Part shown: piece after piece, positions 26,206 through 34,454 of the stretch
Numbering within the stretch: the first letter of the stretch is position 1
Layout of the letters: every line of letters begins with the position of its first letter
Source of the DNA: Caballeronia sp. dw_276
GTDB lineage: Bacteria; Pseudomonadota; Gammaproteobacteria; Burkholderiales; Burkholderiaceae
Direction of reading: 5' to 3'
Assembly: GCF_018449635.1 (NCBI RefSeq)
Contig: NZ_JAAVUV010000013.1
Coordinates: 151,348-215,347, forward strand
DNA length: 64,000 nucleotides
Notes under the pieces: generated by a model
What the model was told of the DNA's origin: nothing
The model's input: only the letters and a program-made list of their open reading frames with translations
The model's database searches: none
Position numbers and translations under genes: made by a program

Positions 26206-27084
26206 TTACACTACGGGCGCTTCAATGGCTGCCTGGGTACTGCCGTTATCGTCGGCTACCGTCGCTGCCTTCGCAGCATTGCCTGAACCACTCAACTTCT
26301 TTGCAACTCTCTTTTTACCGACTGGCCCTGTTTTCTTCGCAGCAACCTTTTTGCTAGCACCGACGGATTGTCTCGGCGTTGCTTCCTTCGCCTCATTTTT
26401 CGTGGCAGCTGCCTTTTTCGCAGTGATTTTCTTCGCTGCAACGTTCCGCGTCGCCTTCTTTGCCGCATTCGCCTTCTTGGCTACAGCAGACGCTTTACGC
26501 GCCGCTTTGGTCGCGACTTCAGCAACGGGCGATGCACCCTCCTCTATCAGGAATTTGGTGCGATCTCTGACGTTCGCAAGCCATGCTGGCGCGCGTCCTT
26601 TGCCACTCCATGTTGCACCTGACTTGCGGTCGCGATACTTGGCGGGCTGTGGTCCCGTTCGGTAGCCTCGGGGTTTCGCTGTACCCGTTGCATTTGCATC
26701 CTCGGCTTCTGGAGACGCAGCGGTCGCTGCCACCGCATCACCTTGGATCAAAAACCGGGTCCGGTCTTTCGCTTTAGCGATCCAAGCCGGTGCGCTTCCC
26801 CGGCCGGTCCATGTGGCACCACTCTTTGGGTCCTGGAACTTGGGCGCGACTTTGGTGCCAAGGGCTTTGGATGCTTTGCGCTTTGACCCAATAGCCAAAC
26901 CACTGTCCCCTGTTGCTTCCCGCCTTGCTTTCGTTTCTTCTCCAATATCTTCGGTGGTCAACCCATGCTCCAGCATCAGGCGACGGATTTGATTTATTGC
27001 TGACTGCGCTTTCTTTGCTATGAGTACATCGGCTTGCGCCTGCAACTTCTTTAGCTTTTCTTGAATGACTTCGAGTGTGGGCAT
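26206..27084 (-). CDS. H-NS-family nucleoid protein with duplicated DNA-binding domain and histone H1-like tail
   Basis: A 292-residue protein. Residues 1-45 form an oligomerisation helix (EVIQEKLKKLQAQADVLIA). Two near-identical H-NS DNA-binding domains follow: KFQDPKSGATWTGRGSAPAW at about 80-112 and KYRDRKSGATWSGKGRAPAW at about 148-180, each ending in DRTRFLI or DRTKFLI. The last 110 residues are a Lys/Ala repeat tail (AKKA, VAKK) like histone H1-type bacterial proteins. Typical Burkholderia H-NS proteins have one such domain and about 100 residues. It probably silences AT-rich horizontally acquired DNA on this replicon. ATG 27084 has GGAGG five bases upstream. Confidence 0.92.
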   Translation of the reverse strand: MPTLEVIQEKLKKLQAQADVLIAKKAQSAINQIRRLMLEHGLTTEDIGEETKARREATGDSGLAIGSKRKASKALGTKVAPKFQDPKSGATWTGRGSAPAWIAKAKDRTRFLIQGDAVAATAASPEAEDANATGTAKPRGYRTGPQPAKYRDRKSGATWSGKGRAPAWLANVRDRTKFLIEEGASPVAEVATKAARKASAVAKKANAAKKATRNVAAKKITAKKAAATKNEAKEATPRQSVGASKKVAAKKTGPVGKKRVAKKLSGSGNAAKAATVADDNGSTQAAIEAPVV

Positions 27085-27096
27085 AGTGGCCTCCAA

Positions 27097-27577
27097 TAGT
27101 GAATGCTTGCACTATGCCATGACACTTGCTTTACGCAAACAAACTTGTCGATTCAAAGCATTACATCCGCGTACAGCACTACTTTCGATTGCAGACTTAC
27201 CGCTTCATTTTCCAAACTTGGATACTCGAGCATGAAGTTGATATCAATTGTCGGTCGAAGAACAGCGGCGCCCTTTGTACAATTGGAGCCTCACCGAGAC
27301 TTTGTTGGTCATTCCTTTGTAGACGCGAGCTGCGTTGCGCAAACTCAAGGCTTCTTCCTACATCTATCCTGGATCGAGGATGCGCACATTCGCCGTAGTC
27401 CTACGGATAAAGTAATCAAAAGGAGGCATGCCCTGGCGCTTTTGCCGCCGTGTGAGCAGACGTTTTTGAGAAGGGTCATTCAGTGAATCAGGTAAGTCGT
27501 AACAGAGACCGTCATTCACTCAAGCACTGCCTAATCGAGAGTAATATATCGCGCATCTGTTACGCGAGGAAATTCCT
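27097..27577. other. Gene-free stretch
   Basis: It separates the divergent H-NS-like and Sel1-like genes and must hold both promoters. A GGAGG-ATG at 27422-27430 begins only a 13-codon frame and its spacing is too short to initiate well. Confidence 0.35.
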
Positions 27578-28207
27578 ATGGCCGAATTGAGTTGGTTTAA
27601 CCAGATCCATCGAGAGTGGCAAGCGCTTAAGGTTCACGATGCTGCGCTCGACATCGAACAGTTCTATCGACATGTTGTATCCGCGTACAAATCGGGCTTT
27701 GCCCCGCTCGAGTCAATTGCCACGACCGCCAACGCCCTGCTCCTATCTTCAATTTCCGGCGCACCGTATTTAGGCCGTAAGCTCCTCATGCAGATCGGCA
27801 TCGACAAGCATCCCGCGTTGCGCGTCACTTTCGCTCTGTCGCTCTTCGCAGGCACGGGCGGCGACAGCGATCCGGAATTGGCCAATCGCATCCTCGTCGA
27901 CGTTTTGAAAGATGAAAACGCGCAAGACAAGCTAAAGGGACTTTCAGCAGCGGCGCTGGGCGATAGTGCCCGGCTCGGGCGAGGCGAAGCACTTGATGTC
28001 GAGCTCGCGAAGGCAAGATACGAGACGGCATTCGGCTTTGGCCATCGCGAAGCTGCGCAGACACTTGCTCTCTACTGGGAGAATCGCTGGGGATGCACGG
28101 CGTCAGGAGACTCGGTTCCTAACCGCGCCATTGCCCAGAAGTGGTACAAGCGTTGCGGTGAAAATAATCAAAAGATGTTGCAAACAGCGAGCCCCGTCGC
28201 TTCATAG
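27578..28207 (+). CDS. Sel1-like repeat (TPR-type) protein
   Basis: A 209-residue helical protein. The C-terminal half shows Sel1-like repeats: LSAAALGDSARLGRGEALDV with ELAKARYETAFGFGHREAAQ, and then a third helix pair ending in AQKWYKRCGE. Sel1 repeats mediate protein-protein contacts. No signal peptide is seen, so it is probably cytoplasmic. A GAGGAAATTCCT stretch precedes the ATG. The partner is unknown; the surrounding genes encode DNA-binding proteins, which does not fix a function. Confidence 0.7.
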   Translation: MAELSWFNQIHREWQALKVHDAALDIEQFYRHVVSAYKSGFAPLESIATTANALLLSSISGAPYLGRKLLMQIGIDKHPALRVTFALSLFAGTGGDSDPELANRILVDVLKDENAQDKLKGLSAAALGDSARLGRGEALDVELAKARYETAFGFGHREAAQTLALYWENRWGCTASGDSVPNRAIAQKWYKRCGENNQKMLQTASPVAS

Positions 28208-28462
28208 TTCGTGCGCGGAGGTAACCTTGCGGCTCCGCATCGTTCGTCGCGCAATGCTGGGTTTGAATGCCATACCGCAGGCCGACTATAACGTTGCCCG
28301 TCTTCGATTAGCCTTGGATGCGACGCATCAACCAATAACGGCGGCTGACCCGGCGCAAATCTGCATCAACCTATTTGTGCCGCCCCACACCGCATCTCAG
28401 ACCATCTAAACGAACCTGTCGTCATGATCAATTGAGCAGTTGATCCTTGACGAAAGATCCAA

Positions 28463-29890
28463 TCAGAGCAGCATCATTTGTTGCAAGAGCTCCAACGCCT
28501 TGTTTTCGTTCAGAAGCCCAGTGCGCGCCTTCGCAGCAATTGTCTTCAGCAATGCTTCAGCGATGGGTGGAATCCCACGCAAATGCGCAAGGTCGCTCGC
28601 CACTGAAAGCGAAAGCGCTTCATCGGCCAGGTCTTTCCCAGCGTCCGACGATTGTATGTTCTGGTTGGCACCATTAACCGCATCAACAGGTTTGTTAAAT
28701 AAGTTTGCAGCGTTCACTACAGTGGCGACATTTTCCTTTGGGTTACTTGTAACGTCTCGATCTGGAACGCTGACAGTTTGCGGTTGAAGCACGGTGCTAG
28801 TTTCGTCCACAAGATGTTTCGCTACTGCCGCTTGCGGTTTATAACTTGTTGCTGTGGGCGTCGCAGTCTTGCGTTTTCTTGAGGTCGGTGCGAGGAGCTC
28901 GTTCACGTGGCCAGGCACATCGTCCGTCTGTCGTGGCGTGTCGAGCCACCCCGCCGGCAGCTCTAGTACATCGGTAAAGCGTTTCGCCTCGACATCGTCC
29001 AAACGCTTTTTCCCGTGCAACCGATGCGCCATGTTTGACTGGCTTAGGTTCAACATTCGACTTAGCAGCGCTTTCGATCCATTGCGGGCAGTCAAGATAT
29101 GAAGGTTCGCCTGTCGAACTTCAGGAATAGAAGGTGTGCTCGCCAGTTCAAGCGACTGTTGCTGCGCTGCCTTCGCCGCCCTCGAAACGCCCTTCGACTG
29201 ATCGGTCTTCGCGATTGCGCCGGCACCTTTCGGCGCAATCACATTGCCCTTCTTGCTGGCTGGCGCGGGTGCAGTGCTGGTCTTTCTTGGCATATCGACA
29301 TCCTTGGCTGTTACAGCTTCGCTTAAAACGGGGTGCTTTTTATGATCGACCGACTTATGACTTGGCGACGGGTCCACTGGGTCATCAAATACGCCGTCAG
29401 TTGGCCTATTTTCCAGCGGAGAGCGCAGTCGTGCGATCACGTCTGGTGGTAACGTTGGGTTTGGGTGATCGAAGAAACCATCGGGAAGACCAAGCGTCGT
29501 TTCCATGTGAAACGCTGTCTCGGGCGTAAAACGCTCACCATTTACCAATTCTGCGATGCGGGCCAGATTCGAGTCGAGACCCAACGCTACATTTTCGGCA
29601 CCAACAGCGTCGACGAGTACTTTGAACGCTCGAGTCTTGAATATAGATGCCGTCTGGGCGGGATCCTTTGACTGAACAGGTTTCCCGTAATGCTTCTTTT
29701 GCGTCTGCGATGCGCTGGTTGGCGGGTGCTGGCGCGCTGGACGTGGACCGCTGCCTCGCGAATCTTGGCGTCCAAATGTACGACTCATAAAATAAACTCC
29801 GAATGTTGCGCTCGCGATTGCGGCAAGAGCGAGAGTCCAGTAAGCAGTCAGACTGCTGCCAAGTAACCGAGAGATGGCTACAGCAATCAA
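28463..29890 (-). CDS. Tandem helix-turn-helix protein, possibly membrane-anchored
   Basis: A protein of up to 475 residues. Two modules share one plan: a helical segment with an Xre/cI-like core, then a Leu-Pro-x-G-(F/W) signature. Module 1 is about 85-145 (LVDAVGAENVALGLDSNLAR...GLPDGFFDHP), module 2 about 255-315 (RNGSKALLSRMLNLSQSNMA...ELPAGWLDTP). A Lys/Ala/Pro-rich linker joins them, and the last 120 residues are low complexity with a final helix. Starting at TTG 29890 adds a transmembrane helix (LTAYWTLALAAIASATFGVYF). ATG 29788 would drop it and has GGAG upstream. I give the longer form because the helix is convincing, but the start is uncertain. Likely role: regulation or nucleoid organisation. 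Confidence 0.65.
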   Translation of the reverse strand: MIAVAISRLLGSSLTAYWTLALAAIASATFGVYFMSRTFGRQDSRGSGPRPARQHPPTSASQTQKKHYGKPVQSKDPAQTASIFKTRAFKVLVDAVGAENVALGLDSNLARIAELVNGERFTPETAFHMETTLGLPDGFFDHPNPTLPPDVIARLRSPLENRPTDGVFDDPVDPSPSHKSVDHKKHPVLSEAVTAKDVDMPRKTSTAPAPASKKGNVIAPKGAGAIAKTDQSKGVSRAAKAAQQQSLELASTPSIPEVRQANLHILTARNGSKALLSRMLNLSQSNMAHRLHGKKRLDDVEAKRFTDVLELPAGWLDTPRQTDDVPGHVNELLAPTSRKRKTATPTATSYKPQAAVAKHLVDETSTVLQPQTVSVPDRDVTSNPKENVATVVNAANLFNKPVDAVNGANQNIQSSDAGKDLADEALSLSVASDLAHLRGIPPIAEALLKTIAAKARTGLLNENKALELLQQMMLL

Positions 29891-29983
29891 CCGAATCTAA
29901 AAATTTACCGAGCCTAAGCATCACAGCTCAACGATTAAAGACTCAAACTTATAAAAATCTGGGCGGGTTGGAAATGTAAGCGC

Positions 29984-30256
29984 CTACGACGCAAAGTCCT
30001 CTGCATCAAGGCGGACTTCGGTCGCGCCGCTGCGCAAAGCCAGGCGCTGCGTGACGGCCGTTATGCGATGGCGGCCTTCAGCAAATATACGCAGCACGCG
30101 GCCTTCGCTTGCATCAGGACCCAACCAGAAGTACTGCTCTAGCGCCGTCCTCGTAATCAGTGCCTTCACCTCGCGACCAGCGGTCACTACCGTGAACATA
30201 ACGGCCTGGCCATTTTCCACGAGGGATGGTTCATGTGAGTGTTGCGCGCCGTTCAT
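29984..30256 (-). CDS. DUF1488 family protein
   Basis: A 90-residue protein with the DUF1488 pattern: strands VMFTVVTAGREVKALITRTA and a helix ALEQYFWLGPDA, then a final helix with ITAVTQRLALRSG. This small family is found across Proteobacteria and has no established function. It is downstream of the HU gene on the same strand, separated by a spacer that contains an 8-bp inverted repeat. ATG 30256 is the natural start. Confidence 0.75.
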   Translation of the reverse strand: MNGAQHSHEPSLVENGQAVMFTVVTAGREVKALITRTALEQYFWLGPDASEGRVLRIFAEGRHRITAVTQRLALRSGATEVRLDAEDFAS

Positions 30257-30317
30257 TTCTTCGTCACTTGTCAGATCTAACCCGAATCAACCGAATTATA
30301 GGTGCAAGTGTATCAAG

Positions 30318-30356
30318 CTCCGTGTAGCACTACACTGCCAATGAGCACACACGGAG
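30318..30356. promoter_or_regulatory. Inverted repeat CTCCGTGT / ACACGGAG
   Basis: Perfect 8-bp arms separated by 23 bases lie between the HU stop and the DUF1488 start. They could be a terminator for HU, an operator for DUF1488 or both; no T tract decides the question. Confidence 0.3.
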
Positions 30357-30390
30357 TGTCCCGCAATGATGAACAGTCGAATACAGAGCG

Positions 30391-30666
30391 TTACTGATTG
30401 ACACTGTCCTTGAACGCTTTTCCTGCAGTGAACTTTACCGTTGTAGCTGCGGCAATCTGGAGCGCTTCGCCGGTTTTCGGATTGCGCCCCGCACGAGCGG
30501 CACGTGCCCCCGTACCGAACGAACCAAAACCAACTAATTGAACCGTATCGCCAGACACCACCGCTTGCGTGATCGCTGTCAGCACCTCATCGATGATTTC
30601 GCCGGTCATGGCCTTGCTTGCTCCGGTTTGTGCTGCGACAGCATCGACGAGTTCTTGTTTGTTCAT
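30391..30666 (-). CDS. HU-family DNA-binding protein
   Basis: A 91-residue histone-like protein starting MNKQELVDAVAAQTG and ending FTAGKAFKDSVNQ. The conserved core VQLVGFGSFGTGARAARAGR and the DNA-arm NPKTGEALQI are complete, so it should dimerise and bend DNA. It is one of three HU copies here: an intact one at 55578-55853 and a broken one at 33311-33577. The start at 30666 (MNKQEL) matches the standard HU length; a longer frame to 30714 is not used. Plasmid-borne HU genes may tune host chromatin or support replication initiation, which is inference. Confidence 0.95.
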   Translation of the reverse strand: MNKQELVDAVAAQTGASKAMTGEIIDEVLTAITQAVVSGDTVQLVGFGSFGTGARAARAGRNPKTGEALQIAAATTVKFTAGKAFKDSVNQ

Positions 30667-30714
30667 CAGTATTTTCTCAATAATTAAGTTTCGTTGGTCA
30701 AACTTTACCATCAA

Positions 30715-31764
30715 GAATTAGGTCGGCACTAGAAGAGACCTTTGAGCTTATCTATTTGCATATATTGCCATTCGCGTCGAATTCCAGCCACCCACTACAG
30801 CGCGCGAGCCGAAAAGATGGCATCCGAATACACACAGCTGGGCGAACTGCTCAAGGGATCTGCCTCGCGATCTGCGCAGACACGAGGTAAAACTTCGTTG
30901 CGACCGCTGAGTTGCAACTATATTGGACCGTGGATTGTTCTCCATGCATCTTGGGACAGCCTAGTTGCAGACACCAGGTCTGCAGCGTTACATCGGTTGC
31001 AGGGCGCAGCGCAAAATGCGAGCATCGTAAAACTCGGTGTCGTCTGTCCCCGATCCGTACTGGGACTACGAAAGGTTGCGCGGCATCGACGACTGCGACG
31101 GCGGGTCACTTAAATGCAGCTGCTAAGATCACATACGCTGGTACACATTGCAACTAGCGGAATGGCGAGGACTGTCGACAGATATAGTGCTCCAGCTTCC
31201 CCTCAACCGCTATTACCGCTCAAGTTAATCGGCGCGCTCAGCTTTCTGCTTCTCATTGCGCGAAAGCATTGGCAGGCGACAAACCCTAGCCCCACGTCGG
31301 AAGCCAACTCGCTTTCTACTTCTTGCGGGACCGCTTTCAGCATCAAGCCTGCAATCGATAAGAATACGACACGCGGTTTGCCCCTCGCGGTCGCACTGAC
31401 ATACATTAGATCGCAGTCCTACTCAGCTTCCCAGCTTGGTGCATAATGTCATCGATCCAATTCGCGGTGTCTCAACCGACGGTCGCATCAATTACTTCGC
31501 CGCCGGCTAAGTCTTAAAATAACGTGTGGCTGTCCTCTGCTCTCGTGCGCAAAGACGATTGGCCTTAAGTTCAAAATGCTTTTCCGCCGTAGGCCAAATT
31601 ATATGTGTCACTAACGGAGCCTCGAAATTTCGGGCCGATGCGCCGTTGAGGTGACATTTTTGCTTACGGTCCGAACGAAATAAGAGTGTCAATTCACACT
31701 AGTCCGTATTAAATTCATCACCTCGCCTCCTACACCTCGATTCCCATCCGTAAGGCCCGGACTA
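30715..31764. other. Gene-free stretch
   Basis: About 1 kb without a supportable gene. Overlapping short frames on both strands resemble nothing known. It may contain more decayed DNA belonging to the TnsA-like relic that follows. Confidence 0.35.
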
Positions 31765-32008
31765 ATGGAATATTCTCTGTATATTCCGGAGCCCGTTGCG
31801 CTCGCCTGTCCACGCGGCGGCCACCGGCTCGAAGCATTCAGCCCGAAGCTTGCACGCCGCGTCATGTTTTATCGTCGTGCGCCGCTCGTACAATAGCTGT
31901 TCCTTGAGACGGATCCCAAAGTGATCGCGTTTTGCGAAAACCCCAGGCTATGCGATGATCAACGGATCGCGTCGTCTTGCTGACTTCTGGGTTCATTCGT
32001 CGATCTGA
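31765..32008 (+). pseudogene. TnsA-like transposon endonuclease relic
   Basis: Reading from ATG 31765 gives MEYSLYIPEPVALACPRGGH, then RLEAFSPKLARRVMFYRRAPLV, a stop, and LFLETDPKVIAFCENP. After a one-base frameshift the next frame continues GYAMINGSRRLADFWVHSSI and stops. This order (SPKLARRV..., E.DP.VIAFCE.P, ING..RLADFWV) is the N-terminal half of the TnsA-like endonuclease family of Tn7-like elements in Burkholderia, as I remember it. The gene carries at least one nonsense mutation and one frameshift and lacks its C-terminal half. No TnsB, TnsC or TniQ partner is seen nearby. Confidence 0.7.
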
Positions 32009-32647
32009 GATCATTAGCTATCCTCATAGAATCTGAAGTTGATAGATCGGTACAGCGTTTCCCTGCGAAGATGACGAGCGCGAATGCCGTCTGGCGCTCG
32101 GGAGCGACTTCAATCTCAAATGGCTAGTGCCGGGAGAATCACTAGTCTCGATTCTGTGGAAGTTCGGCTGTGCAAACGCACTCGCTGCAGATTTCCTCGT
32201 TCAACTGATAGACCCGATATTGACCCGTCTGTCGGCGTGGCTGCAGTGCGCGAAGTCGTCAACCTCATGCGCCTTCGTCGTCTGCTGCACCTGCCCAAGA
32301 ACGTGCTGCACGCATCGCTGCTCGGCGCGGCGGTCCGTGGTCGCTACCACCCCGCTTTCCGGTATGGCCGACAGTGCGCGGCACATGGCTACCACAGGGT
32401 GCTGTATCAACTCAACGATGAAGCTCCGAGCAGCCGCTTCCCGAACATCGGCGGCCTTTCAAACGGCTTTTACTTCTTCGAAGTGAATGACGCTTTGTGG
32501 CCACTCACTGCCCTTCCGCGTCAGGTGGTCTCGTTCCCTGTTGCGCGAAAATGTGGCTTGCGACAGAGCCTCCAGCCCAAACGTGGTTAGAGACGCGGTG
32601 GGCTCATCATCCACGGGTATCATGTGCGATTCACAGAAGGCCGTCCA
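32009..32647. other. Gene-free stretch after the TnsA relic
   Basis: It may hold decayed remains of the rest of the TnsA-like gene or of neighbours; one longer open frame (32084-32590 plus) has no recognisable similarity and no start signal. The last 45 bases are related to 25126-25180. Confidence 0.35.
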
Positions 32648-32734
32648 GTACGAGTGACGAAAATGGTAGATACCATGGACTGAAGATCCGCCGCCGACTA
32701 ACGCGCGCCGGTTCGACTCCGACCTCGTGCACCA
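32648..32734 (+). tRNA. Leu-type (class II) tRNA-like sequence, anticodon GAA, probably decayed
   Basis: The 87 bases fold as a class II tRNA. The acceptor stem GTACGAG / CTCGTGC has seven pairs (one U-G), then discriminator A and an encoded CCA (32732-32734). The T arm is GCCGG TTCGACT CCGAC (one C-A mismatch). The D loop holds GGTAGA as in tRNA-Leu. The variable arm has CGC/GCG stems. The anticodon loop is CTGAAGA, giving GAA (Phe codons) at 32682-32684. The body aligns well with bacterial tRNA-Leu (TG at 8-9, D loop AAAATGGTAGA, A73). The D stem has lost its pairs (ACG/TAC) and the anticodon stem has a mismatch, and most changes are transitions, so it is probably a pseudo-tRNA. Confidence 0.55.
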
Positions 32735-32825
32735 AGGCCGACAGCGACCTCAGCCGTCGACAGCAGGCTGACCCAAATTTTTCTGCTTTGCTTCGATACG
32801 TGCATTGCAAGAACCAAAGAAATCT

Positions 32826-32972
32826 GCCCCCGTGGTCGAACGCTTGCTGGCGCTGCACGACCAGCAAATGAGTGAAGCGCCAATGCGCCGAGTGGTGGAG
32901 GCTGGAAAACAACCAAGCCAATTTTTGGCCAGCGCCTGCGCGTCGCGACTGGTCCGCTTCAAATCGGACTAA
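32826..32972 (+). pseudogene. C-terminal fragment, copy of the gene at 25399-25791
   Basis: The frame PVVERLLALHDQQMSEAPMR, then RVVEAGKQPSQFLASA to the stop at 32972, matches the last 48 residues of the intact copy (PVIERVLALHDQQLSEAP...). The first two thirds of the gene are missing; the DNA joins directly to sequence following the tRNA-like gene. It is a non-functional remnant. Confidence 0.75.
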
Positions 32973-33310
32973 CAGCCGGTCTCCCCTCCGAGGATCGCGT
33001 TCACTACAGCCATGCCGCCCACCAGACTTTTCTGCTCCCGCACCCGCCTCCTGCTAAAGGCACGTCTCAAGCGGGGGGCGCTAGTGCGTTACCGCGACCG
33101 AGTTGCGGAGGTGCTGCGAGGCGCGGGACGGACGCGTCATGATCCGTTCGCTGCACGCCGATAGGGTCGAGCGAAGCAGTGCAATGAAGTGGACAATCTG
33201 CGGTTGCTCGACGAGCAATTGTTCTAGTGTGAGCCAGCCGGTATCAAGCCGAGCTTATTGCGTTTGCCTGCGGCTCTCGCAGACGGATACGATGTTCAGC
33301 GCCCTACTGG

Positions 33311-33577
33311 TTAATTGCGTCCTTATACAAGCTGCCGGCGGTGAACTTGACGGTCGTCGATGCAGCAATTCGAAGCGCCGCGGCGGTTTTCGGATGCGAC
33401 CCGTTCGTACAGTACGCGCGCCTGTGCTGAAACATTAGAACCCAATCAATTGAACTGGGTCGCCCTTGACGACCGCGTTCATCACGGTCCCCAAAATACG
33501 TCGTTAGTTTCTGCTGCGACGGATTTCGCGATGCCCACCTCGTTTGCTACTGCATCGATTAGTTCCCGTTTTTTCAC
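33311..33577 (-). pseudogene. HU-family pseudogene
   Basis: A GTG at 33577 opens VKKRELIDAVANEVGIAKSV, then the frame shifts and hits a stop. In other frames NAVVKGDPVQLIGF, HPKTAAALRIAASTTVKFTA and YKDAI follow in the correct order, covering nearly the whole HU fold. At least two frameshifts and several replacements inactivate it. It is closer in sequence to the HU at 55578 (RELIDAVAN, VKGD) than to the one at 30391. Confidence 0.8.
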
Positions 33578-34360
33578 CTTCGCGTTCCCCAATGTAAGCG
33601 AAAGACAGCCTGTACCTGTCGGGGCAGGAGAATACCGCAACAGACAGACCTCATTGGTTTATGAGGCAAAGCCGATCTTGTCGGGGCACCACTCGACGTG
33701 GCGCGGCCGGTTCTGCAAAGTCGGCAACTGACGCCGACTGTGTCATCTGCTGCCGCCCTGCTCTCCCGGGAAATCCCTGTTGGCAGTCGTAATGTGTTTC
33801 TGCACGTCATCTGCCGAAGGTCTAGCCAACAGTGCTATTCAGGGCGTAGTAATTAATACGCTTCACATCTTATTTATTACAAACGTTCAATACCGCTCGC
33901 GTTTCGCCGTTTGCGAGTCGAAAAACCATTTTTAAAGCGCGTTGAGCCGGAAGGGACTTGCGGCAGCGTGAAACATTCTTGCATTTTATGTCGCCGCCCC
34001 ATGCTGGATATGACTTCCGGGTGCCGACAATTTAACGTTGATTGTTTCACGAATTGCAGACCTGCGGAATGATCTGGCACGCAGGCCGTCGCGGTATTCG
34101 AGCAAGATTCGTTTAGCCGCCGTTTCAGTACACGGTCCGCCCTATTCAGCAAATTTCAATATATGTCCCATCGAATGGCGACGATGGACTTCCGATGAGC
34201 CAGTCGCCCTCTTGCTGGCCAACCATGCTTTGAACATTATGAGAACACTTCCCCTGTTACCTCAAGTATTTCGCGGAGAGCCAGTGGTGTCGCGCTTCCG
34301 GCAGCCTTCAACGGTTGCAAAGTTAACTTGCGAATGGTCAGTTTACTGAGTACGCTTTCG
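33578..34360. other. Gene-free stretch upstream of the partition operon
   Basis: No gene supported. The last 50 bases carry the parA control region; the remainder shows no repeat or hairpin I can name. Confidence 0.35.
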
Positions 34361-34367
34361 GGAATTA

Positions 34368-34399
34368 AACGCTCAGCGTGTTTTTTTTCGTTGAGCGTT
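34368..34399. promoter_or_regulatory. Inverted repeat AACGCTCA / TGAGCGTT upstream of parA
   Basis: Perfect 8-bp arms flank a spacer with a run of eight T. It lies about 55 bases before the parA start, the usual place for the ParA self-repression operator. The arm CGTTGAGCGTT recurs at 39037-39050, beyond the rep gene, so it could also be an iteron- or parS-like site. Confidence 0.5.
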
Positions 34400-34454
34400 C
34401 ACTAAATCAACCAGCGAAGAACTTTTGGCTGACCAGTTTCACATGGAGTCCAGG

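Noticed and set aside
27428..27469. Strong AAAGGAGG directly before ATG (13 codons)
   Set aside because: The spacing of one base is too short for initiation and the product is basic and short; it is probably accidental.
32009..32600. C-terminal half of the TnsA relic
   Set aside because: I could not find a frame continuing the family; it may have been deleted or decayed.
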